From Modestobacter sp. VKM Ac-2984 (lineage in GTDB: Bacteria; Actinomycetota; Actinomycetes; Mycobacteriales; Geodermatophilaceae), in assembly GCF_026967985.1 (NCBI RefSeq), contig NZ_JAPVBJ010000011.1, forward strand, positions 58,430 to 122,429: a stretch of 64,000 nucleotides of DNA, written 5' to 3'. The notes beneath the pieces were generated by a model. The model worked only from the letters and a program-made list of their open reading frames with translations. It ran no database searches and had not been told where the DNA came from. Below are positions 1 to 9,672 of the stretch, piece after piece. Made by a program: the position numbers and the translations under genes. Every line of letters begins with the position of its first letter. Within the stretch, counting starts at the first letter, position 1.

Positions 1-180
1 GGGGTCACCGTGCTGGCCAACGTGCCGCTCAACGACGCGCTGGCCCGGCTGGACGCCGCCGCGCCGGGAGCGGCGGAGACGTGGCGGGAGAACGCGGCCC
101 GCTGGGGCAGGTGGAACACCGTGCGCGCGCTCGCCGCGACGGGTGCGGCGACTGCGTTCGTGCTCGTGCCGACCGACTGA
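1..180 (+). CDS. DUF1772 (anthrone oxygenase-like) protein, C-terminal end
   Basis: Frame 1 is open from the window edge to the TGA ending at 180, giving 59 residues of the end of a protein that starts outside the window. The visible part has NVPLND near residue 7, a central W-rich stretch (TWRENAARWGRWNTVR) and a final hydrophobic segment. That is the typical ending of DUF1772 membrane proteins (N-P-x-N, then W-x2-WN-x2-R). These are four-helix membrane proteins of mostly unknown role, and the anthrone oxygenase label comes from fungal relatives. The gene is convergent with the next one, with two bases between the stop codons. The family call rests on this short tail only. Confidence 0.6.
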   Translation, partial: GVTVLANVPLNDALARLDAAAPGAAETWRENAARWGRWNTVRALAATGAATAFVLVPTD

Positions 181-182
181 GC

Positions 183-1121
183 TCAGCTCAGCTGAAGCTG
201 GAGCGGCAGCTCGAAGGTGCTCGGGGTGCTCTCCCAGCCCACCGCCGGGGTCCAGCGCCAGCCGTCCTTCGTGACCTCGGTGAGCCCGAACCGCTCGGCG
301 TGCGTCACCGCCCAGGTGGCCTCCGGCCAGCCGGCGTCGGCGATCGTCACGGTGCCGTCGGTCTCGACGGTGGGCGCGCCGGCCTCCCGCCGGGCGGCCT
401 CGGTGACCAGCGCCGTCCGCTCCGCCACGGTGGCCGGTTCTGCAGCTGGCGTGTAGCTGCACGAGAGCTGCCCCGGCTGATCGGCGAGCAGAGCGGGGGC
501 CAGAGACTCTGCCATCGCGGTCCACTGTCGGTAGGCGAGCGGGAAGGCGCTGCGCTGAACAGCGTCTGCCACGGTCGTCAGGTCTCCGGTCTCCCAGTCC
601 GGCACCTTCACCAACCCGTCGAAGAACTTGCCGGCCGAGTAGACCGGGTCCTGAACCTGGGCTTCGCTGCCCCAGCCCTGGGAGGGCCGTTGCTGGAAGA
701 GGCCGAGTGAGTCGCGGTCGCCGTAGTCGAGGTTGCGCAGCCGGGACTCCTGCTGGGCGGTCGCCAGCGCGATCACGGTGGCCCGTGGCGGCAGCCCACG
801 GGAGCGGGCCACCGCGGCGATCGTCGCGGCGTTGGCGGCCTGCTCGGTGGTGACGGTGACGTCCGAGCCGGGCACGGCGCACCCGGCGGGCACCGACGGC
901 GTGCCCTCCTCCTCGCGCCAGACCAGGGCGACGGCGGCGATCAGGACGGCGACGACCAGCAGCGGCCACAGGCCGCCCGCACGGGACCTGTGTGCGGTCC
1001 TGCGGGCAGGGGGGCGAGCCGCCGGCCGGCCCGCTCGGGCCTGCGGCCGGCTCGACGGGCGACCCGACGGGCGAGCAGCCCGGGCCGGGGGCCGTCGGCT
1101 CGCGACCGGGCTGCTGACCAT
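183..1121 (-). CDS. Membrane-anchored lysozyme-like exported protein
   Basis: This 312-residue protein has an R/P/A-rich cytoplasmic N-terminus (residues 1-48), one membrane helix (about 50-66) and an extracytoplasmic remainder. Around residues 108-145 it has AQQESRLRN, then GDRDSLGLFQQRPSQGWG. This Glu-containing pattern is found in actinobacterial proteins resembling soluble lytic transglycosylases, so a cell-wall role is plausible but unproven. In databases such proteins often carry misleading names such as heavy metal transporter. A TACCAT box lies 7 bases before the ATG, which suggests a leaderless transcript. It sits downstream of dapD on the same strand. Confidence 0.6.
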   Translation of the reverse strand: MVSSPVASRRPPARAARPSGRPSSRPQARAGRPAARPPARRTAHRSRAGGLWPLLVVAVLIAAVALVWREEEGTPSVPAGCAVPGSDVTVTTEQAANAATIAAVARSRGLPPRATVIALATAQQESRLRNLDYGDRDSLGLFQQRPSQGWGSEAQVQDPVYSAGKFFDGLVKVPDWETGDLTTVADAVQRSAFPLAYRQWTAMAESLAPALLADQPGQLSCSYTPAAEPATVAERTALVTEAARREAGAPTVETDGTVTIADAGWPEATWAVTHAERFGLTEVTKDGWRWTPAVGWESTPSTFELPLQLQLS

Positions 1122-1228
1122 CGCGCCGATGGTAGGTCGCCGCGCTGTCAGTCAGCTGGACGTCGGTGGCCTGCGCGGCGGTCGTGTCCGGTGGGGAGGA
1201 CGAGCCCGATGAGCCGGTCTCGCCCGCG

Positions 1229-2212
1229 TCAGTTGGCGTGCAGTGCGGCGTTGAGCGCGCCCCAGTCGCCGTCGCGGGGCAGGGCCTCGAGCGCGCCGCT
1301 GAGGGAGTTGCGGCGGAACAGCAGGCCGCTGCGCCCGGAGAGCTCGCCGCCCTTGATCGACGTCCCGTCGGGGAGCAGCACCTTCGACCCGGCGGTCACG
1401 TAGCAGCCGGCCTCGACCACGCAGCCGTCGCCGAGGGAGATGCCGATGCCGGCGTTGGCGCCGAGCAGGCAGCCCTTGCCGATCGAGATGACCTGCTTGC
1501 CGCCACCGGACAGCGTGCCCATGATCGAGGCGCCGCCACCGATGTCGGAGTCGGCGTCCACGACGACCCCGGCGCTGATCCGGCCCTCCACCATCGAGGG
1601 GCCCAGCGTGCCGGCGTTGAAGTTGACGAAGCCCTCGTGCATGACCGTGGTGCCCTCGGCGAGGTGGGCCCCCAGCCGGACCCGGTCGGCGTCGGCGATC
1701 CGCACACCGGAGGGGACGACGTAGTCGACCATCCGCGGGAACTTGTCGACCCCGAAGACGGTCAGGTGCCCGGCCTCCGACCGCAGCCGGGCCCGCACCG
1801 CGTCGAGCTCGGTGGCGAGCACCGGGCCCGCGCTGGTCCAGGCGACGTTGGCCAGCAGCCCGAAGACGCCGTCCACGTTGACCCCGTGCGGCCGCACCAG
1901 CCGGGCGGACAGCAGGTGCAGGCGCAGGTAGACGTCGTGGGCGTCGACGGGCGGGGCGGAGAGGTCGGCGATGGTGGTGGAGACGGCGACCGACTGCACG
2001 CCGCGGGCGTCGTCGGTGCGCACCAGCCCGGAGAAGTCCGGCCCGAGCAGCCCCTCCAGCTCCAGCACCCCGATCTGCTGGGTGCCGCTCTCGCCCTGGT
2101 CGGCACCGCTGAGCGCCGGCGAGGGGAACCAGGTGTCGAGCACGGTCCCGTCGGCGGTGAGGGTGGCGATGCCGACGCCGTTCGCGCCGGTGGTCTCTGC
2201 AGCGGTCGTCAC
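1229..2212 (-). CDS. dapD: 2,3,4,5-tetrahydropyridine-2,6-dicarboxylate N-succinyltransferase
   Basis: DapD succinylates tetrahydrodipicolinate with succinyl-CoA in the lysine and meso-diaminopimelate pathway. The 327-residue protein has the length of the actinobacterial DapD type. Its C-terminal half has the left-handed beta-helix of hexapeptide transferases, for example [36 protein letters not shown] and [20 protein letters not shown]. It is divergent from dapE, the next-but-one enzyme of the same pathway, as in M. tuberculosis Rv1201c/Rv1202. The start is GTG at 2212, and a TAGCCT box 8 bases upstream fits leaderless expression. Identification is strong from sequence and context. Confidence 0.95.
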   Translation of the reverse strand: MTTAAETTGANGVGIATLTADGTVLDTWFPSPALSGADQGESGTQQIGVLELEGLLGPDFSGLVRTDDARGVQSVAVSTTIADLSAPPVDAHDVYLRLHLLSARLVRPHGVNVDGVFGLLANVAWTSAGPVLATELDAVRARLRSEAGHLTVFGVDKFPRMVDYVVPSGVRIADADRVRLGAHLAEGTTVMHEGFVNFNAGTLGPSMVEGRISAGVVVDADSDIGGGASIMGTLSGGGKQVISIGKGCLLGANAGIGISLGDGCVVEAGCYVTAGSKVLLPDGTSIKGGELSGRSGLLFRRNSLSGALEALPRDGDWGALNAALHAN

Positions 2213-2220
2213 GGGCAGTC

Positions 2221-2226
2221 AGGCTA
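2221..2226 (-). promoter_or_regulatory. -10 box of dapD, leaderless spacing
   Basis: Read on the minus strand this is TAGCCT, 8 bases before the dapD GTG. With the usual 6-8 bases between -10 box and transcription start, the mRNA would begin at or next to the start codon. No Shine-Dalgarno sequence is visible. Confidence 0.5.
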
Positions 2227-2309
2227 CCCAGGGCGCCGCGGCCCGGCCTGGCTGCAGGGGTCCGGTGCGGGCGTCGGCGAGGGTCCGGGGGAGCCGGGTC
2301 CTCCCTCAC

Positions 2310-2315
2310 TAGGCT
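2310..2315 (+). promoter_or_regulatory. -10 box of dapE, leaderless spacing
   Basis: TAGGCT lies 8 bases before the dapE GTG at 2324 and there is no Shine-Dalgarno sequence. It forms a divergent leaderless pair with the dapD box at 2221-2226. Confidence 0.5.
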
Positions 2316-2323
2316 CGGTGGTC

Positions 2324-3450
2324 GTGAGCCCCGCCGAGCAGCCGCTGCCCCCGCTCGACCTGACCGCCGACGTCCTCACCCTGACCCGGGCGCTGGTCGA
2401 CGCCCCCTCGGTGTCCGGCACCGAGGGGCCACTGGCCGACGCCGTCGAGACGGCGCTGCGTGGGCTGGGCGGCCTGGAGGTGGAGCGGATCGGCGACTCG
2501 GTGCTGGCTCGGACGAACCTCGACCGGGACACCCGAATCGTGCTCGCCGGGCACCTGGACACCGTGCCGATCGCCGGCAACGTGCCCAGCCGGCTCGAGG
2601 TCGTCGACGGTGAGGAACGGCTGTACGGCTGCGGCACCAGCGACATGAAGGCCGGGGACGCGGTGATGCTGCGGCTCGCCGGGATGTTCGGCGTCCCCGG
2701 GGCGCAGCCGGCCCGCGACCTCACGTTCGTCTTCTACGACAACGAGGAGGTCGAGGCGGTCCGCAACGGGCTGGGCCGGGTGGCCCGCGAGCGCCGCGGC
2801 TGGCTGTACGGCGACCTGGCGGTGCTGCTGGAGCCCACCGACGGGGTGGTCGAGGGCGGCTGCCAGGGCACGCTGCGCGTCGTCCTCACCGTGCCCGGCA
2901 CGCGCGCGCACAGCGCGCGTTCGTGGCTGGGCGTCAACGCCGTGCACGGCGCCGCCGGCATCCTCGCCACCCTGGCCGCACACCGGTCCCGCGAGGTCGA
3001 GATCGACGGGCTCCACTACCGCGAGGGGCTCAACGCCGTGCGGATCGAGGGCGGGGTGGCCGGCAACGTCGTCCCCGACGAGTGCCGGGTGACCGTCAAC
3101 TTCCGGTTCGCCCCCGACCGGGACGAGGACCAGGCCCTGGCGTACGTGCGGGAGGTGTTCGCCGACGCGCTGGCCGCCGGGGTCACCCTCGAGCTCACCG
3201 ACAGCTCCGGCGGCGCGCTGCCGGGGCTGTCGGAGCCGGCCGCCGCGGAGTTCGTCGCCGCGGTCGGGCAGCCGGCGCGGGCGAAGCTGGGCTGGACCGA
3301 CGTGGCCCGCTTCGCCGCCTTCGGCATCCCCGCGCTCAACTTCGGTCCGGGCGACCCGACCCTGGCCCACACGGTCGACGAGCACGTCCGGGTCGACCGG
3401 TTGCAGCCGGCCGAGGACGCCCTGATCGCCTATCTGAGCGGGAGTGACGC

Positions 3451-3454
<4 letters not shown>
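2324..3454 (+). CDS. dapE: Succinyl-diaminopimelate desuccinylase
   Basis: DapE is an M20-family di-zinc hydrolase that removes succinate from N-succinyl-LL-diaminopimelate. The 376-residue protein shows the expected metal and catalytic motifs in order: AGHLDTVP (metal His and catalytic-support Asp, about residues 78-85), [10 protein letters not shown] (bridging Asp), FYDNEEVE (general base Glu and metal Glu), LLEPTDG, and a C-terminal AHTVDEH metal His. The frame stays open far upstream, but GTG 2324 begins the homologous part and has a -10 box 8 bases before it. In-frame GTG at 2318 is an alternative. Its stop overlaps the next gene's start (ATGA), so translation is probably coupled. Confidence 0.94.
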
Positions 3455-4281
<827 letters not shown>

Positions 4282-4283
4282 GC

Positions 4284-4685
4284 ATGGCCGGTCTCGTCTT
4301 CGTCATCGGCCTGCTGCTGGTCGGCGGGCTGCTGTTCCTCGGCGCCTCGCTGCTGCTCGGCCGGGGCGAGACGCAGCCGCCCGCGGAGCCCGAGCGCTCG
4401 CCGGTGCAGCTGCCCGAGGGCCGGGCGGTGGTCGCCGACGACGTCCGGGCACTGCGGATCTCGGTGACCGTGCGCGGCTACCGGATGACCGAGGTCGACT
4501 GGCTGCTGGACCAGCTGGCCTCGGTGCTGGACGACCGGGACGCCGAGATCGCGGCCCTGCGTGCGCAGCTGCCGGCGGCGCTCCCGGAGGACGACCAGCG
4601 CGACACTGACCCCGGGGGCGTGCCCGTCCCCGGAGGCGGCCTCCGTGCCGGACCTGACGACGACGAGAGGCGGACCGGTGCCTGA
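4284..4685 (+). CDS. DivIVA-domain-like membrane protein
   Basis: This 133-residue protein starts two bases after the LOG stop. It has an N-terminal membrane helix (residues 3-26), a P/E-rich linker and then the segment VRGYRMTEVDWLLDQLASVL, which is the DivIVA N-terminal signature (G-Y-x3-E-V-D-x-L-L). A short helix and an acidic, unstructured tail follow. DivIVA-like proteins bind curved membranes or act as division and polar growth scaffolds. The coiled coil here is very short, so self-assembly like Wag31 is doubtful. From memory it corresponds in position and size to Rv1209 of M. tuberculosis. Confidence 0.75.
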   Translation: MAGLVFVIGLLLVGGLLFLGASLLLGRGETQPPAEPERSPVQLPEGRAVVADDVRALRISVTVRGYRMTEVDWLLDQLASVLDDRDAEIAALRAQLPAALPEDDQRDTDPGGVPVPGGGLRAGPDDDERRTGA

Positions 4686-5148
4686 ACTGGTGGAGCAGAT
4701 CGAGGTGGACGCACCACCCGAGCAGGTCTGGGCGGCGCTGGTCGACTGGGACCGGCAGGGCGAGTGGATGCTGCTCACCGACGTGCGGGCCGGCGCCCGG
4801 GACGGGCAGGGGGTGGGTGGGGAGCTGGCGGCCACCACCGGCGTCCGGCTGCCCGGGCCGTTCGCGGGCCGCCGGATCGGGGTGCTGGACACGATGCTGA
4901 TCACCGGCTGGGAGCCGCCCCGCCGGGTCGACGTGCGGCACACCGGCCGGGTGGTGCGCGGCACCGGCACCTTCGAGGTGCGGCCCCGGGACGGCGGCGG
5001 GTCGACGTTCGTGTGGACCGAGGGCCTGGACCTGCCGCTGGGGGCGCTGGGCCGGGCCGGGTGGCCGCTGGTGCGCCCGGTGATGGCCGCCGGGGTGCGG
5101 CTGTCGCTGCGCCGGTTCGCCGCCTACGCGCAGGCCCACCCCGCCTGA
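4678..5148 (+). CDS. SRPBCC-family (START-like) protein
   Basis: This 156-residue protein starts at GTG 4678, overlapping the DivIVA-like stop by eight bases. It begins VEQIEVDAPPEQVWAALVDW, the standard first strand and helix of polyketide-cyclase/START-like folds. The rest alternates beta strands and ends in a long C-terminal helix (about residues 130-153) expected to cover the hydrophobic pocket. Such proteins bind lipids, polyketides or other hydrophobic ligands, and the ligand here cannot be read from sequence. It is the last gene of the dapE operon and is followed by a strong hairpin. Confidence 0.8.
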   Translation: MPELVEQIEVDAPPEQVWAALVDWDRQGEWMLLTDVRAGARDGQGVGGELAATTGVRLPGPFAGRRIGVLDTMLITGWEPPRRVDVRHTGRVVRGTGTFEVRPRDGGGSTFVWTEGLDLPLGALGRAGWPLVRPVMAAGVRLSLRRFAAYAQAHPA

Positions 5149-5171
5149 CGGGACTGCTCCGGCAGCCGGGT

Positions 5172-5232
5172 TGCACGCTCTTCGTCCGCTCCGCACGTGC
5201 TGCACCACGTGCGGAGCGGACAGAACGCGTGC
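5172..5232. terminator. Very long inverted repeat between convergent genes
   Basis: A perfect 16-base inverted repeat occupies 5184-5199 and 5206-5221 with a six-base loop. A further matching seven-base pair (TGCACGC/GCGTGCA) at the outer ends extends the hairpin across an internal mismatch. It lies between the SRPBCC gene (+) and the CtaG-like gene (-) and can serve both as a factor-independent terminator. No U-tract is visible, as is usual at this GC content. Confidence 0.7.
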
Positions 5233-5254
5233 ACAGGGAGGTGCGTCGGGGCGG

Positions 5255-6001
5255 TCAGGCCCCCGCGGGCACTGTGGTGTGTTCGGCGTCCCGGACCGCT
5301 GCCCGCGAGCAGTACCACTGCCGCCACAACAGGGCCGCCACCAGCACGTGCACGACGGTGCCGCCGTGGTACATCAGCTGGGCGCCGGCCTCCGCCTCGG
5401 TGACCCCGGCCGGCGGGGCCGCGTACAGCGCCTTGGCGAGCACGTCGTGGGCGGCCGCCCCGGCGGCCAGCGCCACGGCGCGGGCCACCACGCCGCGGCG
5501 GTGCCCGATCGGCTCCAGGGCCAGGACGGCGGCCGTGGCCAGCCAGCCGGTGAGCAGCACGTGCGCCGAGACCAGCAGGTGCAGCCCCGGCGAGTGCAGC
5601 ATCGCCGTCAGCAGGCCCGTGCCGTAGAGGAGCCAGAGCCCGGCAGCGTTCAGCCCGGTGGCGACGAAGGGGTCGGCGAGCACCCGCACCGGTGCCGTGC
5701 GCAGCACCCGGCTGACCCGCCGGGCGGCGGGCACCGGCAGGGCGCGCAGCAGCAGGGTCGCGGGGCGGGCGAGCACCAGCAGCAGCGGGGCGACCATCCC
5801 CACCAGCAGGTGCGCGGCCATGTGCGCGCGCAGGTCGCCGTGTGCCGCGGCGAGCGGCCCGGTGAGCGCCACGGCCAGGCAGCCCAGCCCGGCCAGCCAG
5901 GCCACCGTCCGGCCCGGTGGCCACGGCGAGCGCGTCCGGGCGACCCCGGCCAGGTACAGCGCGGCCGGCACGAGCACCGCGGCCCCCACGGCCTGGTTCA
6001 C
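5255..6001 (-). CDS. CtaG-like (Caa3_CtaG family) membrane protein
   Basis: This 248-residue protein has about seven membrane segments. Conserved polar residues lie inside or between them: AHMAAHLLVGM, SAHVLLTGWLA, AAHDVLAK and MYHGGTVVHVL. This histidine pattern is typical of the Caa3_CtaG family, linked to cytochrome c oxidase assembly and copper handling. A much longer open frame continues upstream, but GTG at 6001 overlaps the stop of the DUF2243 gene (GTGA) and begins the membrane domain. The pairing with DUF2243 suggests one operon. No oxidase subunit gene is nearby, so the assembly role is inferred from the family. Confidence 0.8.
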   Translation of the reverse strand: MNQAVGAAVLVPAALYLAGVARTRSPWPPGRTVAWLAGLGCLAVALTGPLAAAHGDLRAHMAAHLLVGMVAPLLLVLARPATLLLRALPVPAARRVSRVLRTAPVRVLADPFVATGLNAAGLWLLYGTGLLTAMLHSPGLHLLVSAHVLLTGWLATAAVLALEPIGHRRGVVARAVALAAGAAAHDVLAKALYAAPPAGVTEAEAGAQLMYHGGTVVHVLVAALLWRQWYCSRAAVRDAEHTTVPAGA

Positions 6002-6459
6002 GGTGTGCGGCCGGTCCGGGTGCGCCCGAGCAGCAGTGCCCCGGCGAGCAGCACGAGCACCCCGGCGCCGATCCAGGCCAGGTCGTAGCCGGTGAGGTCG
6101 ACCCCGTAGCGGACCTGGTGCAGCCGCAGCAGCTTGTGGTGGACGACGCCGTCCCAGACCTGGAACGCCCCGGCGCCCACCAGCACCGCGCCCCACCAGG
6201 TGCGTGGGGTGAACGACCGCCGCCGGCGGACGTCGGCCAGCAGCGCCAGGCCGGCCACGGTCGCCGACCAGGTGGTGGCGTGCAGCAGTCCGTCGGAGAC
6301 CAGCGCCGCGGCCCCGCCGGCCCGGTCGTAGAAGTGGTGCCAGTGCAGCAGCTGGTGGAAGACGATCTCGTCGACCGCGCCGGCGGCGCCGAGGCCGAAC
6401 AGCAGCCCGGAGACCAGCAGCCGGCGGCGATCGGACCGCGGGGGATCGCCTGCGGTCAC
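5998..6459 (-). CDS. DUF2243 membrane protein
   Basis: This 153-residue protein has four predicted membrane helices. It carries the histidine-rich motifs HQLLHWHHFYD (about residues 35-45), HATTW and DGVVHHKLLRLHQVRYG (about residues 103-119), the hallmark of DUF2243. The family function is unknown, but the conserved His clusters suggest metal or haem binding. It is translationally coupled to the CtaG-like gene by a GTGA overlap. This supports a joint role in copper or oxidase biology, which remains an inference. It is divergent from the ABC transporter operon. Confidence 0.82.
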   Translation of the reverse strand: MTAGDPPRSDRRRLLVSGLLFGLGAAGAVDEIVFHQLLHWHHFYDRAGGAAALVSDGLLHATTWSATVAGLALLADVRRRRSFTPRTWWGAVLVGAGAFQVWDGVVHHKLLRLHQVRYGVDLTGYDLAWIGAGVLVLLAGALLLGRTRTGRTP

Positions 6460-6619
6460 GGGGCCTCCGTCGTCGGGCTGCGGGTGGTGCCCGGTCGCTG
6501 CCCGGCCGCCGACCGGGGGAAACCCCTGCCCGGGTGTACGACCCAGGGCGGACCCCGGCCACCCGGCTTCCGTCCCCGGGGCGACGCGGTGCGTCGGGTC
6601 GGCGGCCGACGATCAGCCC

Positions 6620-7333
6620 ATGACCGCGACCCTCTCCGCCCGGGACCTCCGGATGACCTACGGCGACGGCCCGGCCGCCGCCCACGCCCTGGCCGGGGTC
6701 GACCTCGACCTCGGCGCCGAGTCGCTGGCCGTGATGGGGCCCTCCGGTTCCGGCAAGACAACCCTGCTGCACTGCCTGGCCGGCATCGTCCGGCCGACGT
6801 CGGGGTCGGTCACCTGGCAGGGCCAGGACCTCGCCCGGCTGTCCGACGCGCGCCGCACGGTGCTGCGCCGGTCGGACTTCGGCTTCGTCTTCCAGTCCGG
6901 CCAGCTGCTGCCCGAGCTGCCCGCTGTGGAGAACGCCGCGCTGCCGCTGATGCTGGCCGGCGTCGACCGGCGCACGGCGACCGAGCGGGCGGCCCGCTGG
7001 CTGGACCACCTGGGGCTGGCCGGGCTGGAGCAGCGCCGGCCCGGTGAGCTCTCCGGCGGGCAGGGTCAGCGCGTGGCGATCGCCCGCGCCCTGGTCACCT
7101 CGCCGGGCGTCGTCTTCGCCGACGAGCCGACCGGTGCGCTCGACGCCGCCACCGGGCAGGAGGTGATGAGCCTGCTGGTCCGCTCCACCTCGGCGGCCGG
7201 GGCAGCGCTCGTCGTGGTCACCCACGACGAGGGGGTCGCCGCCTGGTGCGGACGGGTGGTCACCATGGGCGACGGCCTGCTGGTCGACGACCGCCAGACG
7301 CCGGCCGCGGCGCCGCGCGGGAGCCTCCTATGA
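6620..7333 (+). CDS. ABC transporter ATP-binding protein, MacB/LolD type
   Basis: This 237-residue ATPase has Walker A GPSGSGKTTLL (about residues 40-50), the Q-loop region FVFQSGQLLPELPAVEN, the signature LSGGQGQRVAIARAL, Walker B VVFADEPTGALD and the switch His in VVVTHDEG. The FVFQ and EPTGALD patterns belong to the group that works with FtsX-type permeases, which act in export, lipoprotein release or antibiotic resistance rather than import. It overlaps the permease gene by ATGA. The 160 bases upstream separate it from the divergent DUF2243 gene and hold no clear operator. Confidence 0.92.
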   Translation: MTATLSARDLRMTYGDGPAAAHALAGVDLDLGAESLAVMGPSGSGKTTLLHCLAGIVRPTSGSVTWQGQDLARLSDARRTVLRRSDFGFVFQSGQLLPELPAVENAALPLMLAGVDRRTATERAARWLDHLGLAGLEQRRPGELSGGQGQRVAIARALVTSPGVVFADEPTGALDAATGQEVMSLLVRSTSAAGAALVVVTHDEGVAAWCGRVVTMGDGLLVDDRQTPAAAPRGSLL

Positions 7334-8667
7334 GGGCCGCCCTGCGGTTGTGGTGGGCGCTGGCCCGCAGGCAGGGGCCCGACCGGCTGACCACCGGCCT
7401 GGCCGTGCTCGCCTTCACCGCGGTGACCTGGGCGCTGCTGACCACCCTGGGTGGGCTGCGCGCCTTCGTCGACCGCGCCGCCGTCGAGCGGGCCGGACCG
7501 GAGCCCTCGGGCATGGCCGAGGTGTACGTCGTCCTGGCCGTCGTCGCGGCTGCCCTCATCCTGGTGCCGCTGATCACGCTCGGCGGCGCGGCGGCCCGGC
7601 TGGCCGTCGCGCGGCGCAACGCCCGGATGGCGGCGTTGCGGCTGGCCGGGGCGACCACCGGGCAGGTCGCGGGGATGGCGGTCGCGGACGCGCTGGCCCA
7701 GGCGGTCGCCGGTGCGCTGGCCGGTGCGGTGCTCTACGGGGCGACCCTGCCGCTGGTGGCGCTGCTGCACTTCCAGGGCCGGACCTTCGCGGTGGGCGAG
7801 CTGTGGGTGGGCTCCTGGGCTGCCCTCGCCCTGCCGGTGGTGCCGCTGGTGGCCCTGGTCTCGGCGCTGGCCGCGCTGCGCCGGGTGGCGGTCACGCCGC
7901 TGGGCGTGGCCGCGCGCACCGGGGTGAAGCCGCTGTCCTGGACCCGGCTGCTGCCGCTGGTCGTGCTGGTCGGGGTGTTCCTGCTCGCCGCCAACGGGAT
8001 GCTCCGGCTCGACGCGATCGTGGTGCTGGCGATCCTCGTCGGGACGCTGGCCGGCGCGATGTGGGTGTTCAACCTGGTCGGCCCGTGGCTGATCTCGGTG
8101 CTCGGCCGGGTGGTCGCCCGGCGGGCGCGCAGCGTGCCGACCCTGCTGGCCGGCCGACGGATCGTCGACGACCCGAAGGCGGCCTGGCGCAGCGTGGGCG
8201 GGGTGGCGCTGGTCGCCTTCGTCGCCGGCGTGCTGAGCGTCAGCCCGGGCCTGGCGGCGACCGGCGCGGAGCAGGACCACCTCGGGGTGGACATCGCGAC
8301 CGGGACCGCGATCACGCTGGTGATCGCGTCGCTGCTGGCCGCGGTCTCCACCGGGGTCACCCAGGCGGGCCGGGTGCTCGACCACGCCAGGGAGTACCGC
8401 GCCCTGCACCTGGCCGGCACCGAGGTGGCCACCCTGCACGCGGCCCGGATGCGGGAGACCTGGATCCCGCTGGTGGTCTGTGTGGGCGGCGCGAGCGTCA
8501 CGGCGCTGGCGCTGATCACCCCGTTCATCGACGTGCTGGCCGACGAGCCGATCGGGGTGCTGCTCTTCCTCGGCTCCGTGGTGGCCGGCTGCGCGCTGGT
8601 GCTCGGCGGCACGGCGGCCAGCCGGCGGATGGTCGACCGGGCCGTCGGGGCGGCGGTCCCGGCCTGA
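7330..8667 (+). CDS. FtsX-like ABC transporter permease
   Basis: This 445-residue permease begins at an ATG overlapping the stop of its ATPase partner. It has two FtsX-like halves. The first contains RRNARMAALRLAGATTGQVAGMAVADAL (split as R-R-N-A-R-x-A-A-L-R-L-A-G) and the second REYRALHLAGTEVATLH, each followed by membrane helices. This coupling-helix pattern is known from the MacB/FtsX superfamily. With the preceding gene it forms a two-gene transporter of unknown substrate. No dedicated sensor kinase is adjacent. Confidence 0.88.
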   Translation: MRAALRLWWALARRQGPDRLTTGLAVLAFTAVTWALLTTLGGLRAFVDRAAVERAGPEPSGMAEVYVVLAVVAAALILVPLITLGGAAARLAVARRNARMAALRLAGATTGQVAGMAVADALAQAVAGALAGAVLYGATLPLVALLHFQGRTFAVGELWVGSWAALALPVVPLVALVSALAALRRVAVTPLGVAARTGVKPLSWTRLLPLVVLVGVFLLAANGMLRLDAIVVLAILVGTLAGAMWVFNLVGPWLISVLGRVVARRARSVPTLLAGRRIVDDPKAAWRSVGGVALVAFVAGVLSVSPGLAATGAEQDHLGVDIATGTAITLVIASLLAAVSTGVTQAGRVLDHAREYRALHLAGTEVATLHAARMRETWIPLVVCVGGASVTALALITPFIDVLADEPIGVLLFLGSVVAGCALVLGGTAASRRMVDRAVGAAVPA

Positions 8668-8763
8668 CCGGGAGCGGCCTGCGGCCTTGGGTCCGCCGCC
8701 GGCGAGGACCGTCGTACCGGGGAGCCATGATGACCCGGTGAGGACGGCGTCAGGGGGACGAGG

Positions 8764-9672
8764 GTGAGTCGGCGGGGCTGGGCGCTCTTCGTGGCGATGT
8801 CGCTGATCTGGGGCCTGCCGTACCTGCTGATCAAGGTGGCGGTCGAGGACTTCTCCCCGGTCGTCGTGGTCTTCCTGCGCTGTGCGATCGGCGCGGCGCT
8901 GCTCCTGCCGTGGACCCTGGCCCGGGGGCACCTGGGTACCGCGCTGCGCCGGCACTGGCGGGCCCTGCTGCTGTTCACCGTGCTGGAGATGACCGGCCCC
9001 TGGCTGCTGCTGCCGTACGCCGAGCAGTCGCTGTCCAGTTCGCTGACCGGGCTGCTCGTCGCGGCGGTGCCGTTCGTGGCCGCGGTGGCGGCCCTGGTCG
9101 CCGGGGACGAGGACCGGCTCTCCCCGCTGCGGGTGGTCGGCATGCTGATCGGGGTGGTGGGCATCGCCGCCCTGCTGGGCCTGGACGTCGGCGGAGCCCA
9201 GCTCAGCGCGATCGGGGCGGTCGCCCTCGTGGTGGTCGGCTACGCCGTCGCCCCGATCGTGATCAGCCACAAACTGCCCGACGTGCCGGGCGTGACCGCA
9301 GCGTCCTTCGCGCTGCTGTTCACCGCGCTGGTCTACGCGCCGTTCGCGGTGCCCCAACTCGGTGCCGCCGTCGACGCACCGACCCGGGCCTGGCTCGCCC
9401 TCCTCGCGCTCGGCACGGTCTGCACCGCGCTGGCCCTGGCGCTGTTCTTCGCGCTGATCCGGGAGGCCGGGCCGCAGCGGGCGCTGGTGATCACCTTCGT
9501 CAACCCGGCGGTCGCCGTCCTGCTGGGCGTCCTGGTGCTCGACGAGCCGTTCACCCTCGGGCTGGCGCTCGGGCTGCCGCTGGTGCTCCTCGGTTGCGTG
9601 CTGGCCACCCGGCGCAGCCCCGTTCGCACCGCGCGGTCGGAGTTCGACGACCTCGACACGGCCGTCCCGTGA
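8764..9672 (+). CDS. DMT-superfamily (EamA) transporter
   Basis: This 302-residue protein with ten predicted membrane helices contains two EamA repeats. The first starts WALFVAMSLIWGLPYLLIK and the second includes NPAVAVLLGVLVLDEPFT, a typical late-helix motif. EamA proteins export amino acids, metabolites or drugs. The specificity cannot be read. The start is GTG 8764, downstream of a GGGGGACGAGG purine run. The stop overlaps the tag start (GTGA), so the two are probably cotranscribed. Confidence 0.87.
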   Translation: MSRRGWALFVAMSLIWGLPYLLIKVAVEDFSPVVVVFLRCAIGAALLLPWTLARGHLGTALRRHWRALLLFTVLEMTGPWLLLPYAEQSLSSSLTGLLVAAVPFVAAVAALVAGDEDRLSPLRVVGMLIGVVGIAALLGLDVGGAQLSAIGAVALVVVGYAVAPIVISHKLPDVPGVTAASFALLFTALVYAPFAVPQLGAAVDAPTRAWLALLALGTVCTALALALFFALIREAGPQRALVITFVNPAVAVLLGVLVLDEPFTLGLALGLPLVLLGCVLATRRSPVRTARSEFDDLDTAVP

